In this document: piece by piece, positions 14,191 through 21,676 of the stretch | Layout: each line of letters opens with the position of its first letter | How positions within the stretch are numbered: the stretch's first letter is position 1 | NCBI GenBank assembly: GCA_018644785.1 | Contig: JABGPV010000055.1 | Coordinates: 1-21,676, forward strand | From: Deltaproteobacteria bacterium | GTDB lineage: Bacteria; Desulfobacterota; DSM-4660; Desulfatiglandales; Desulfatiglandaceae | DNA length: 21,676 bases | Reading direction: 5' to 3' | Translations under genes and position numbers: made by a program | The notes under the pieces: generated by a model | The model's input: only the letters and a program-made list of their open reading frames with translations | The model's database searches: none | Told to the model about the DNA's origin: nothing

Positions 14191-15447
14191 ATGCACGGAG
14201 AAATCATCACCATCGGAAACGAACTGGTTTCGGGAAGGACTCAGGATCTGAATTCCTGGTATGCTGCGGGCAGGTTGACCGCATCCGGCCTGAAGGTGAT
14301 TCGCGTCACATCCGTGGGTGATGATGAAAAAAGGACCGGTGACGCACTGAAGCGGGCACTTAATTCTTCGCATTTTGTCATCGTAACCGGGGGCCTGGGG
14401 TCCACCACCGATGACATGACCTGTGAAATCGCCGCCGATGCTCTGGACCGCCCCCTTTGTATCGACGATCAGATGCTGGAGAAAATCGAGCAATACGTGC
14501 GGGCACGCAAAATGCAAATGACGGAACCCCTCAAGAAAATGGCCTTAATGCCCGAGGGGGCCCGAATGATTAACCCCAAAGGCGCCACCTGCGGTTTTTC
14601 CCTTGTAACCGGAGGGGTCAATTTCTATTTTCTCCCCGGCGTTCCCGATCAGACACGCTACCTCATAGATACATTCGTCCTACCCGACATCCTGGGCCGG
14701 TACGAAACCCTGCCGGTCATGCGGCAGCGGATCATGAAGCTGTACGGCCTCAATGAACCGCGTATCGCCGAAATATTCAGATCCCTGGAAAAAAAGATCG
14801 GGAAAGTGGTTCTGGGTTTCTACCCCCATTTTCCGGAAAACCACATTACCATCAGTTTAAGGGGCAAAGATGAACCCACCATTTCCAAAACCCTGGATCG
14901 GGTTGAAACGGCCATTTCTGAAATGGTGGGCGCTTATGTTTTCGCGCACGACAGCCGTGAAATGGAAGAAGTGGTGGGCGAGATACTGCTGAAAAACGAA
15001 AAAACCCTTTCCGTGGCGGAGTCGTGTACCGGGGGGCTCATCGGTAATCGCTTGACGGAAGTTGCGGGCAGTTCACAATATTTTCAAGGGGGCGTGGTCT
15101 CGTACAGCAACCGGGCAAAAGTGGACCTATTGCGGGTTTCGGCCAAAACCATTGACACCCATGGCGCGGTCAGTCCTGAAACGGCGCGCGAAATGGCAGT
15201 GGGAGTGCGGACCTCTATGCATGCGGATCTGGGTCTGGCGGTCACCGGAATAGCCGGACCCGACGGGGGAAGCCGGGACAAACCCGTGGGCACGGTTCAT
15301 ATTGCCCTTTCTTCCGAAAGAGGGACCTTTACGGAAAAATACCGCTTTTGGGGAAGAAGAAAACAGGTTAAACTGAACAGCGCCATGATGGCCCTGGATT
15401 GGGTTCGCAGGTATCTTAATGGAGATCCGTTCATTCCTGGCATTTGA
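14191..15447 (+). CDS. cinA: CinA-family protein, nicotinamide-nucleotide amidase
   Basis: The start is ATG 14191 behind AGGAAA; a TTG 30 bases earlier in frame lies inside the end of pgpA. The 418-residue product has an N-terminal MoCF-like domain (HGEIITIGNELVSG, IVTGGLGSTTDDMT), a linker domain, and the C-terminal amidase domain (SVAESCTGGLIGNRLTEVAG, GGVVSYSNRAK, AVTGIAGPDGGS, KPVGTVHIAL). It recycles pyridine nucleotides by deamidating NMN, and the N-terminal part is an ADP-ribose pyrophosphatase in known members. The stop overlaps the thpR start by 29 bases. The gene order cinA-thpR-recA is often conserved. Confidence 0.95.
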   Translation: MHGEIITIGNELVSGRTQDLNSWYAAGRLTASGLKVIRVTSVGDDEKRTGDALKRALNSSHFVIVTGGLGSTTDDMTCEIAADALDRPLCIDDQMLEKIEQYVRARKMQMTEPLKKMALMPEGARMINPKGATCGFSLVTGGVNFYFLPGVPDQTRYLIDTFVLPDILGRYETLPVMRQRIMKLYGLNEPRIAEIFRSLEKKIGKVVLGFYPHFPENHITISLRGKDEPTISKTLDRVETAISEMVGAYVFAHDSREMEEVVGEILLKNEKTLSVAESCTGGLIGNRLTEVAGSSQYFQGGVVSYSNRAKVDLLRVSAKTIDTHGAVSPETAREMAVGVRTSMHADLGLAVTGIAGPDGGSRDKPVGTVHIALSSERGTFTEKYRFWGRRKQVKLNSAMMALDWVRRYLNGDPFIPGI

Positions 15448-15988
15448 ACTGCCGCCGGACATCAAAGGGGTTATTTCGGAGGTGTCACGGGCGGGAAAGG
15501 AATTGCCCCTGGATTTGGCTTGGGTTAAATCGGACAACAACCACCTTACCATGGTATTTATGGGGAATGTTCCCGAGGAGAAAATCCAATCCATTGGGGA
15601 AACAGTCAAAAAAGTTTGCGCCGGGGTCGATCCCTTTGATGTGAGTTCCGGGGGCTTGGGTTTTTTCGGAAATCGACGCCGTCCCCGGGTGTTGTGGATG
15701 GGGCTTAATGGCGATGTTCGCCGCATGGGGCGTTTCAGGGATGCACTTCAAAAAAGCCTCAAACCATTCGGCATCAAAACGGAGAGAAGGCCTTTCAAGC
15801 CCCATCTGACTCTGGGGCGATTCAAGAAAGGCGCGCGACCGTGGCCCCATCTGGATCACATGATTTCGAAATATGCAGGCCTGAAGGGTCGAACTTGCTC
15901 CCTGGGGGAGCTGGTGCTTTTTAAGAGCGATCTCACACCCGGAGGGGCCATTTACACAAGACTGGATACCTGGACGCTTGGCGGGTGA
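15419..15988 (+). CDS. thpR: RNA 2',3'-cyclic phosphodiesterase (2H family)
   Basis: The 189-residue product is a 2H phosphoesterase of the ThpR/LigT family. Both HxTx motifs are present: NHLTMVFMG and PFKPHLTLGRF. The N-terminal MEIRSFLAFELP is typical, with RSFLAFELP matching the start of most members. It hydrolyses RNA 2',3'-cyclic phosphates, and can also act as a weak 2'-5' RNA ligase. ATG 15419 lies within the last codons of cinA, overlapping by 29 bases, so translation is probably coupled. Confidence 0.93.
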   Translation: MEIRSFLAFELPPDIKGVISEVSRAGKELPLDLAWVKSDNNHLTMVFMGNVPEEKIQSIGETVKKVCAGVDPFDVSSGGLGFFGNRRRPRVLWMGLNGDVRRMGRFRDALQKSLKPFGIKTERRPFKPHLTLGRFKKGARPWPHLDHMISKYAGLKGRTCSLGELVLFKSDLTPGGAIYTRLDTWTLGG

Positions 15989-16014
15989 AAAAACTTTGAA
16001 GTTGTAAAATCATA

Positions 16015-16035
16015 GGGTGCAGGGTGCACCCTGCA
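16015..16035. repeat. 18-bp perfect palindrome upstream of recA
   Basis: TGCAGGGTGCACCCTGCA (16018-16035) is its own reverse complement, and GGGTGCA also occurs as a tandem pair at 16015-16028. It stands 41 bases before the recA ATG, in the only clear gap (87 bases) between thpR and recA. It could be a regulatory site or part of a dispersed simple repeat. It is not a LexA box that I recognise. Confidence 0.6.
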
Positions 16036-16075
16036 AACTGCAACCTGTTGCCGAAGGTAACAAAAGGGGAGACAA

Positions 16076-17107
16076 ATGGATAGAGAAAGAGCGGTTGATC
16101 AGGCCATTTCCCAAATCGAAAAGCAGTTCGGGCGAGGATCCATCATGAAGCTGGGAGAGGATAAAAGCATCGATATCCCGGCCATCTCCACGGGGTCTTT
16201 GACCCTGGATCTGGCCCTTGGCGTCGGTGGCGTGCCCAGGGGCCGGGTGGTGGAGATTTATGGACCGGAGTCCTCGGGCAAAACCACCCTGGCGCTTCAT
16301 ATCGCCGCGGAAGCTCAGGCCAAGGGCGGCATGGTGGCATTTGTGGATGCGGAACACGCACTCGACGTGGTGTACGCTCGAAAGCTCGGGGTGGATGTGG
16401 ACAACCTCCTGGTTTCCCAGCCGGATACGGGAGAGCAGGCATTGGATATCACTGAAATCCTGGTACGAAGCGGCGCCATCGATGTGTTGATTATCGATTC
16501 AGTGGCCGCGCTGGTACCGAGAGCCGAGATTGAAGGGGAAATGGGAGACCACCATGTGGGCCTTCAGGCCAGGCTCATGAGCCAGGCCCTTCGAAAACTC
16601 ACGGGAACCATCAGCAAATCCAGAACCTGCGTTATTTTCATCAACCAGATCCGGATGAAAATCGGCGTCATGTTCGGAAATCCGGAAACCACCTCGGGGG
16701 GAAACGCACTGAAATTTTATGCCAGCCAACGCCTGGACATCAGGCGTATCGGCGCGATTAAAGATGGCGATCAGGTGGTGGGAAACCGCACCCGGGTCAA
16801 GGTGGTTAAAAACAAGGTTTCCCCGCCCTTCAAGAATGCGGAGTTTGATATTATTTACGGGGAAGGCATTTCCAAGGAGGGGGATATCCTGGACTTGGGC
16901 GTATCGTTGGATATTGTTGAGAAAAGCGGGGCCTGGTATTCTTTTGGGGGCGACCGTATCGGCCAGGGCCGACAGAACGTCAAACGGTTCTTGAAGGAAA
17001 ACACGGATATCCGGGACAATATTGCGAATCAGATTCTTAAAAAAACTGGGCTCAGGAAAGACCCGGCAGAAAACGACGAAAAACCGGAAGAACCGGCTAA
17101 GAGCTAA
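16076..17107 (+). CDS. recA: Recombinase A
   Basis: The 343-residue product is RecA: Walker A GPESSGKT (63-70), [36 protein letters not shown] and the DNA-binding loop region with [21 protein letters not shown]. The C-terminal tail is acidic ([15 protein letters not shown]). It binds single-stranded DNA, promotes strand exchange and switches on the SOS response. GGGGAG is the ribosome site, 4 bases before the ATG. No intein interrupts the ATPase motifs. alaS follows without recX. Length fits the family. Confidence 0.99.
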   Translation: MDRERAVDQAISQIEKQFGRGSIMKLGEDKSIDIPAISTGSLTLDLALGVGGVPRGRVVEIYGPESSGKTTLALHIAAEAQAKGGMVAFVDAEHALDVVYARKLGVDVDNLLVSQPDTGEQALDITEILVRSGAIDVLIIDSVAALVPRAEIEGEMGDHHVGLQARLMSQALRKLTGTISKSRTCVIFINQIRMKIGVMFGNPETTSGGNALKFYASQRLDIRRIGAIKDGDQVVGNRTRVKVVKNKVSPPFKNAEFDIIYGEGISKEGDILDLGVSLDIVEKSGAWYSFGGDRIGQGRQNVKRFLKENTDIRDNIANQILKKTGLRKDPAENDEKPEEPAKS

Positions 17108-17131
17108 AAAAGAAAGTTGACAGGAGACATA

Positions 17132-19774
17132 ATGAATTTCAGGCAAATCAGAAACCAATTTCTGGATTATTTCAGCAAACACGGCCACAAGATTGTAGAG
17201 AGTTCCTCGCTGATCCCCAGGGACGATCCGACCCTGCTCTTTACCAATGCGGGCATGGTCCAGTTCAAAAACGCCTATCTGGGAGAGAATCCCGGCTATT
17301 CGAGGGCAACCACGGCCCAGAAATGCGTGCGCGCCGGGGGAAAGCACAACGATCTGGAAAACGTCGGGTACACCCCGAGGCATCACACATTTTTCGAAAT
17401 GCTGGGAAATTTCTCGTTCGGGGATTACTTCAAAGAAGAAGCCGTTCAATGGGGCTGGGAGTTGCTGACGGAAGGCTTTAACCTCCCCGGCGATAAACTG
17501 CATGTCTCCATATTTGAGGATGATGATGAAGCCTACGATATTTGGCAAAAAGAAATTGGCCTGCCCGCGGATCGGATCGTAAGGCTGGGTGAAAAAGACA
17601 ATTTCTGGGCCATGGGGGACACCGGACCGTGTGGCCCCTGTTCTGAAATTCACATCGACCAGGGAGAGTCGGTAGGATGCGGCCAACCGGGCTGCGCACC
17701 CGGGTGCGATTGTGACCGTTACCTGGAGATCTGGAATCTGGTTTTCACACAGTTTGACCGAAGTCCGGACGGCGCTCTTACGCCACTGCCCAAACCCAAT
17801 ATTGACACGGGAATGGGTCTTGAGCGACTGGCAGCGGTCATTCAAGGGGTCAAAAGCAATTATGACACCGACCTGTTCCAGGATATTATGGCACACATTG
17901 AATCCCTCTCGCACAAAAAATATGGGAGCGATGACCGAATGGATGTGGCCTTCCGCGTCATAAGCGACCATGCTCGCGCGGTTTCCTTTCTTATCGGTGA
18001 CGGCATCATGCCGTCCAACGAGGGACGGGGATATGTGTTGAGACGCATTATCAGACGGGCCTGTCGATTTGGACAGGGCCTGGGCTTTGAAGACATTTTT
18101 CTCCGCTCAGTCTGCAATCACGTCATAGATCTGATGGGCTTGGATTATGGTGAACTGCTTCGCGCCAGAAGCTTTATTCTGGGCGTTGTGGAAAACGAAG
18201 AACGGCGGTTTGCCGATACCCTCAAATATAGCATGAAGGTCCTGGAAGAGGAAATCCAGCGGCTGCAGGAAAAGGGTGAACCCATCATACCCGGTGACGT
18301 GGTCTTCAAGCTCTATGACACTTATGGTTTGGCCGTGGACCTGGTGGAAGATGTGGCCCGGGATGAAAACTTGAAGGTGGATCTGGCCGGCTACAAAGAC
18401 GCCATGGGCAAACAACGTCTGCTTTCCCAGGAATCCTGGAAAGGGAGCGGGGAAGCGGCGGTTCCCAAAACCTTTCGCGATCTTCGCTCCCGTGGTCTTG
18501 ACAGTCATTTCCTGGGCTATGATACCCTTGAAACCGAATCAAAGATCCTTTCCCTGGTGATGGGTGACCATGAAGTCGATTCAATCGCAAAGGGCGCTGA
18601 AGCAGCCGTAATACTGGATCAAACGCCCTTTTATGCAGAATCCGGAGGGCAGGTGGGGGATGTGGGCCAAATCACAGACGGGGCGGCGCATTTTCGAGTG
18701 GAGAACACCTTCAAATACGGCCAGGGCCTGATTGTTCATAAAGGCCGTCTGGAAGAGGGCTCATTGGTTGCGGGGGGCACGGTCAATGCGGCTGTGGTCC
18801 AGGGCCATCGAATGACGGTTGCCGGCAATCACACCGCTACCCATCTGCTCCATGCGGCCCTCAGAGAAATCCTGGGGGATCACGTCAAACAGGCGGGATC
18901 GCGCGTAGCTGCCGACAGGCTTCGTTTTGACTTCAGCCACTTCACCCAGGTTTCCGCCGAAAACCTTTTGGAAGTGGAACGGTGGGTCAATGACCGTATC
19001 CGCGAAAACCTGCCGCTGAACACACAGATCATGAATAAAGAGGATGCCATGAAAACAGGCGCCATGGCGATCTTTGAAGAGAAATACGGGGACGAGGTCA
19101 GGATCATTGATATCGGTGATGGGCTGAGCCTGGAATTGTGCGGGGGCACGCATGCCCGGCGAACCGGTGATATCGGCGTTTTTCGCATCGTCAGTGAAAG
19201 TGCCGTTGCCGCCAATGTCCGCCGTATTGAAGCGCTTACGGGAGAGGCCGCACTGCACCATGACCAGAAAAGAGATGAACGGCTGAAAAATGCGGCCGGA
19301 CTGCTCAAGGTTTCCCCGGACAAATTGCTTCACAGGCTTAAACGGCTGCTGGATGACACAAGGGAAAAGGAACGAGAAATTGAATCCCTGAAAGGTCGTC
19401 TTTTTACAGAAAAGTCGGCGGATCTTCTCCAGGATGTCAGGGAAATACAAGGCATTTCAGTGGTCTCAAAAAAGCTGGAGGCCGATACACCCAAAGAACT
19501 GCGGGAAGCGGTTGACCGGATCAAAGACAAACTGGGTTCCGGTATTGTCCTGTTGGGGGCCAAAGCCAGGGGCAAGGCCATGCTCATATGTGCCGTGACA
19601 AAAGATCTGACAGATCAATTTAATGCCGGTAAGATCATCAGGGAATTGTCCGGCATCGTCGGGGGCAAAGGAGGCGGGCGACCGGATATGGCCCAGGGGG
19701 GAGGGGACAAGCCGGAAAAACTGGAAGAAGCGCTTGAATCTATTGATAGCCTAATCGTAGAGAAAACCGTTTAA
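17132..19774 (+). CDS. alaS: Alanyl-tRNA synthetase
   Basis: The start is ATG 17132 with CAGGAG upstream; a TTG 15 bases earlier is not needed. The 880-residue product shows the class II AlaRS layout: catalytic core with TNAGMVQFKNAYLG, NDLENVGYTPRHHTFFEMLGN and PKPNIDTGMGLERLAAV; the editing domain with the zinc-binding HTATH (in GNHTATHLLHAAL) and CGGTHARRTGDIG; and a C-Ala domain with GGGRPDMAQGGG. It charges tRNA-Ala and deacylates mischarged Ser/Gly-tRNA-Ala. It follows recA after 24 bases, an order that often includes recX, absent here. Its last 24 bases overlap the end of bamD on the other strand. Confidence 0.98.
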   Translation: MNFRQIRNQFLDYFSKHGHKIVESSSLIPRDDPTLLFTNAGMVQFKNAYLGENPGYSRATTAQKCVRAGGKHNDLENVGYTPRHHTFFEMLGNFSFGDYFKEEAVQWGWELLTEGFNLPGDKLHVSIFEDDDEAYDIWQKEIGLPADRIVRLGEKDNFWAMGDTGPCGPCSEIHIDQGESVGCGQPGCAPGCDCDRYLEIWNLVFTQFDRSPDGALTPLPKPNIDTGMGLERLAAVIQGVKSNYDTDLFQDIMAHIESLSHKKYGSDDRMDVAFRVISDHARAVSFLIGDGIMPSNEGRGYVLRRIIRRACRFGQGLGFEDIFLRSVCNHVIDLMGLDYGELLRARSFILGVVENEERRFADTLKYSMKVLEEEIQRLQEKGEPIIPGDVVFKLYDTYGLAVDLVEDVARDENLKVDLAGYKDAMGKQRLLSQESWKGSGEAAVPKTFRDLRSRGLDSHFLGYDTLETESKILSLVMGDHEVDSIAKGAEAAVILDQTPFYAESGGQVGDVGQITDGAAHFRVENTFKYGQGLIVHKGRLEEGSLVAGGTVNAAVVQGHRMTVAGNHTATHLLHAALREILGDHVKQAGSRVAADRLRFDFSHFTQVSAENLLEVERWVNDRIRENLPLNTQIMNKEDAMKTGAMAIFEEKYGDEVRIIDIGDGLSLELCGGTHARRTGDIGVFRIVSESAVAANVRRIEALTGEAALHHDQKRDERLKNAAGLLKVSPDKLLHRLKRLLDDTREKEREIESLKGRLFTEKSADLLQDVREIQGISVVSKKLEADTPKELREAVDRIKDKLGSGIVLLGAKARGKAMLICAVTKDLTDQFNAGKIIRELSGIVGGKGGGRPDMAQGGGDKPEKLEEALESIDSLIVEKTV

Positions 19775-20488
19775 CCAGGAGGTTTCTTGGGCCCCGTCTA
19801 ATTCTTTAATTCTATCCTTGCATTTTCTGACGGATTCAAGGGCCTGGTAATACTGCCCCACATCGGGATAATGGGCAATCAGATAAAGATATCGGTCCAT
19901 GGCCGGTCGGTATTTGCCTTTTTTGAAATAAAAATTGCCCACATAGAGCTCATGCTCTGCCAGCTTGACATAACATTCCCGCACTTTTCTGCGGGCCTGC
20001 TCCGTGTAGTTGCTCTTACGGAACCGTTTGATCAGCCGTTCGAATTCGACTCTGGCCTCGAGCGTATTGGATTGGTCTCTGTCGATGGTCGCTGACTTGT
20101 TGAAATGGCACATCCCCTGCCGATAGATGACATAGGGCACATTTATGTTTCTGGGGTGCATTTTTTCAAATTCAGCATATTCATCACGGGCTTCATCATA
20201 CTGTCCCTTCTCATAGTAGGCATCCGCCATTTTCAATTCTGCGGTGATGGCAAAGGTGCTGTAAGGATATCGGTCCTTAATCTTCTGAAATGTCTCGATC
20301 GATTTTTCAAAGTTCCCAGAGTTAAAATCCTCCATGCCCTCACTCATAATCTCCGCCGGCGTCGTTTCGTCTTCCAAGCCGAACAGATCATGCCAGAGGG
20401 AACAACCGCTCAAAAGAAACACCCAGCAGATGCCCACTAACATTAAGTCCAGCAGCACCCATTTTGATTGTCTGATTTTCATCTTCAT
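19751..20488 (-). CDS. bamD: Outer membrane assembly lipoprotein BamD
   Basis: The 245-residue product starts MKMKIRQSK, has a signal-peptide hydrophobic core (about residues 10-26) and the lipobox LLSGC, so the mature protein is a lipoprotein. TPR-like repeats follow: AEIMSEGMEDFNSGNFEKSIETF, then YPYSTFAITAELKMADAYYEKGQYDEA and a later GNFYFKKGKYRPAMDRY. This is the BamD/ComL family, which with BamA inserts beta-barrel proteins into the outer membrane and shows a diderm cell. I choose ATG 20488 with AGGG at a good distance; GTG 20494 is an alternative. trxB ends only 9 bases upstream, so they are one transcript. The 3' end overlaps alaS by 24 bases. Confidence 0.92.
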   Translation of the reverse strand: MKMKIRQSKWVLLDLMLVGICWVFLLSGCSLWHDLFGLEDETTPAEIMSEGMEDFNSGNFEKSIETFQKIKDRYPYSTFAITAELKMADAYYEKGQYDEARDEYAEFEKMHPRNINVPYVIYRQGMCHFNKSATIDRDQSNTLEARVEFERLIKRFRKSNYTEQARRKVRECYVKLAEHELYVGNFYFKKGKYRPAMDRYLYLIAHYPDVGQYYQALESVRKCKDRIKELDGAQETSWLNGFLYD

Positions 20489-20497
20489 GAACACGCC

Positions 20498-21412
20498 CTA
20501 GTGACCTTCAATAAACCGTTCAGCGGCGAACGCGGCCGTAGCACCATCCCCCACAGCCGTGCTGACCTGTCGCAGGAGTTTTGATCGAATATCGCCTGCG
20601 GCAAACACACCGGGGATGGATGTTTCCATATTGTCGTCCGTCTTTACGAAACCAAAATCGTCAAAATCCAGCGGCAGGCCGGACAAGAGATCATTGCTGG
20701 GGTTGTACCCGATAAATACAAATACCCCTTCAACGGGAAGGGTGGATATTTCGTTCGTCTTGACATTTTTGAGTTCAAGTGCTTCAACGCCTGCCTGTCC
20801 CAGAATTCGGGTCGGCACCGAGTCCCATACCAAAGTCACTTTTTCAGCGGCTTTGACCCGTTCCTGAAGCAATTTTGTGGCCCGCAGTTCATCCCGTCGG
20901 TGCACCAGGTAAACACGGCTGGCGAACTTGGTCAGAAAAATTGCTTCTTCCACGGCGGTATCACCACCACCGATGACCGCCACTTCCTGGTCCCTGTAAA
21001 AAGGCCCGTCGCAGGTGGCGCAGTAGGAAACCCCTTTCCCAATCAGAAGACCTTCTCCTTCGATCCCCAGTTTCCTGGGTGATGCACCGGTGGTCAGGAT
21101 CAAGGCCTTTGTTTCCATGGCCTCTTTATCCGTAAAGACCATTTTTTTCTCCGGTGCCAATTCAAGGCGGATTACCTCTTTTCCCTCAATTTTCAGACCA
21201 AAATTTTCCGCCTGACGCTTCATTCGATCCACCAGTTCAAACCCTGAGAGACCTTCCGGGAAACCCGGATAATTTTCAACAAAATCCGTGGTCAGGATCT
21301 GGCCCCCCGGCGCCAGTTTTTCAAGCAAGACGGTTTTGAGGCGAGCCCTTGATGCATACAGGCCCGCGGTGAGACCCGCAGGTCCAGCGCCGATGATGAT
21401 AAGATCTTCCAT
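20498..21412 (-). CDS. trxB: Thioredoxin reductase
   Basis: The 304-residue product has the FAD motif GAGPAG (8-13), ATG-like TTGASPRK, the redox pair CATC (C131-C134) within GVSYCATCDGPF, the NADPH motif GGGDTAVEEA (148-157) and the FAD-binding GVFAAGD near the C-terminus. It reduces thioredoxin with NADPH in the cytoplasm. AGGAG is about 13 bases before the ATG, rather far. It lies after the trxA gene and its terminator, and before bamD. Confidence 0.97.
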   Translation of the reverse strand: MEDLIIIGAGPAGLTAGLYASRARLKTVLLEKLAPGGQILTTDFVENYPGFPEGLSGFELVDRMKRQAENFGLKIEGKEVIRLELAPEKKMVFTDKEAMETKALILTTGASPRKLGIEGEGLLIGKGVSYCATCDGPFYRDQEVAVIGGGDTAVEEAIFLTKFASRVYLVHRRDELRATKLLQERVKAAEKVTLVWDSVPTRILGQAGVEALELKNVKTNEISTLPVEGVFVFIGYNPSNDLLSGLPLDFDDFGFVKTDDNMETSIPGVFAAGDIRSKLLRQVSTAVGDGATAAFAAERFIEGH

Positions 21413-21435
21413 GGTACTTTTCCAACTCCTGTAAC

Positions 21436-21468
21436 AAAAAAACCCGCTCCTTCCTCTTCGAGCGGGTT
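21436..21468 (-). terminator. Rho-independent terminator between trxA and trxB
   Basis: On the minus strand a 9-bp stem AACCCGCTC/GAGCGGGTT (21441-21449 with 21460-21468), with a 10-base loop, is followed by a run of seven T (plus-strand A, 21436-21442). It follows the trxA stop and should cut transcription before trxB, at least in part. Confidence 0.85.
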
Positions 21469-21488
21469 GCGGTCGGTTTCGTCCTCAG

Positions 21489-21676
21489 CTAGAGGAGTTT
21501 TTTGAGTTCCTCTTCAAGGTGACTTTTGGGATGCGCCCCCACAATGGTTTGGAAAACATCACCATTTTTAAACAGGATGAGGGTGGGAATATTTCTGATA
21601 CCGAATTTCGTGGGTGTTTCACGGTTGCTGTCCACATCCATTTTGGCGATCTTCACTTTGCCTTCATACTCCTTTG
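21489..21676 (-). CDS. trxA: Thioredoxin, C-terminal part (cut by the window edge)
   Basis: Sixty-one residues of the C-terminal half are visible: KEYEGKVKIAKMDVDSN, the GIRNIPTLILFKNG segment with the conserved cis-Pro, and VGAHPKSHLEEELKKLL before a TAG stop. This is the ordinary end of a thioredoxin. The CGPC active site would lie beyond 21676. Its partner trxB lies next on the same strand, behind a terminator. Confidence 0.93.
   Translation of the reverse strand, partial: KEYEGKVKIAKMDVDSNRETPTKFGIRNIPTLILFKNGDVFQTIVGAHPKSHLEEELKKLL

Noticed and set aside
16499..17971. 490-codon minus-strand frame opposite recA and alaS
   Set aside because: Long antisense frames are common opposite such GC-rich codon use; recA and alaS are certain on the plus strand.

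Overview
This window looks like a bacterial chromosome from the Desulfobacterota (former Deltaproteobacteria), most likely a sulfate-reducing lineage near Desulfobacterales. That placement is inferred from three things: a HdrD-like iron-sulfur protein with two CCG domains, a polyprenyl glycosylphosphotransferase of the EpsB/PEP-CTERM-associated type, and the gene order cinA-thpR-recA-alaS near trxA-trxB-bamD. No rRNA or tRNA gene was found to confirm it.

Positions 1-6100 are an AT-rich accessory region. It holds four type II toxin-antitoxin (TA) modules: mazEF-like 1680-2323 (+), vapBC-like 2353-3044 (+), phd-vapC-like 4387-5016 (-) and RHH-pemK-like 5410-5995 (-). They are interleaved with a C-terminally cut DUF4143-type ATPase (74-1210), an AlbA_2/HATPase protein (3114-4277), an ATPase remnant (5073-5327) and an unrecognised ORF remnant (1352-1570). 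It reads as a graveyard and reservoir of mobile defence or stabilisation genes. One vapC lacks a conserved active-site Glu, and two junctions carry shared short sequence words that may mark an old mobile element.

Positions 6108-8196 hold two phosphoglycosyl transferase genes tail to tail. The + strand one is split by a -1 frame change exactly at a U UUU UUC heptamer. The - strand one is intact and is a membrane enzyme that starts exopolysaccharide repeat units.

Positions 8319-21676 are housekeeping genes. clpB (-) ends in a strong terminator and shares a divergent promoter region with an HdrD-like oxidoreductase (+), which also ends in a strong terminator. A dense + strand run follows: larC, pgpA, cinA, thpR, recA, alaS. 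The ends of alaS and bamD overlap convergently. On the - strand, trxA (cut by the window edge), a terminator, trxB and bamD run in that order. The genes of the run have little functional connection beyond genome maintenance, envelope assembly and redox balance. Adjacent genes are tightly packed, with overlaps or gaps of a few bases at several junctions.

I do not see a clearly new multi-gene system. The best leads are the slippery-site split transferase, the Glu-to-Gln VapC and the shared boundary words in the TA island.
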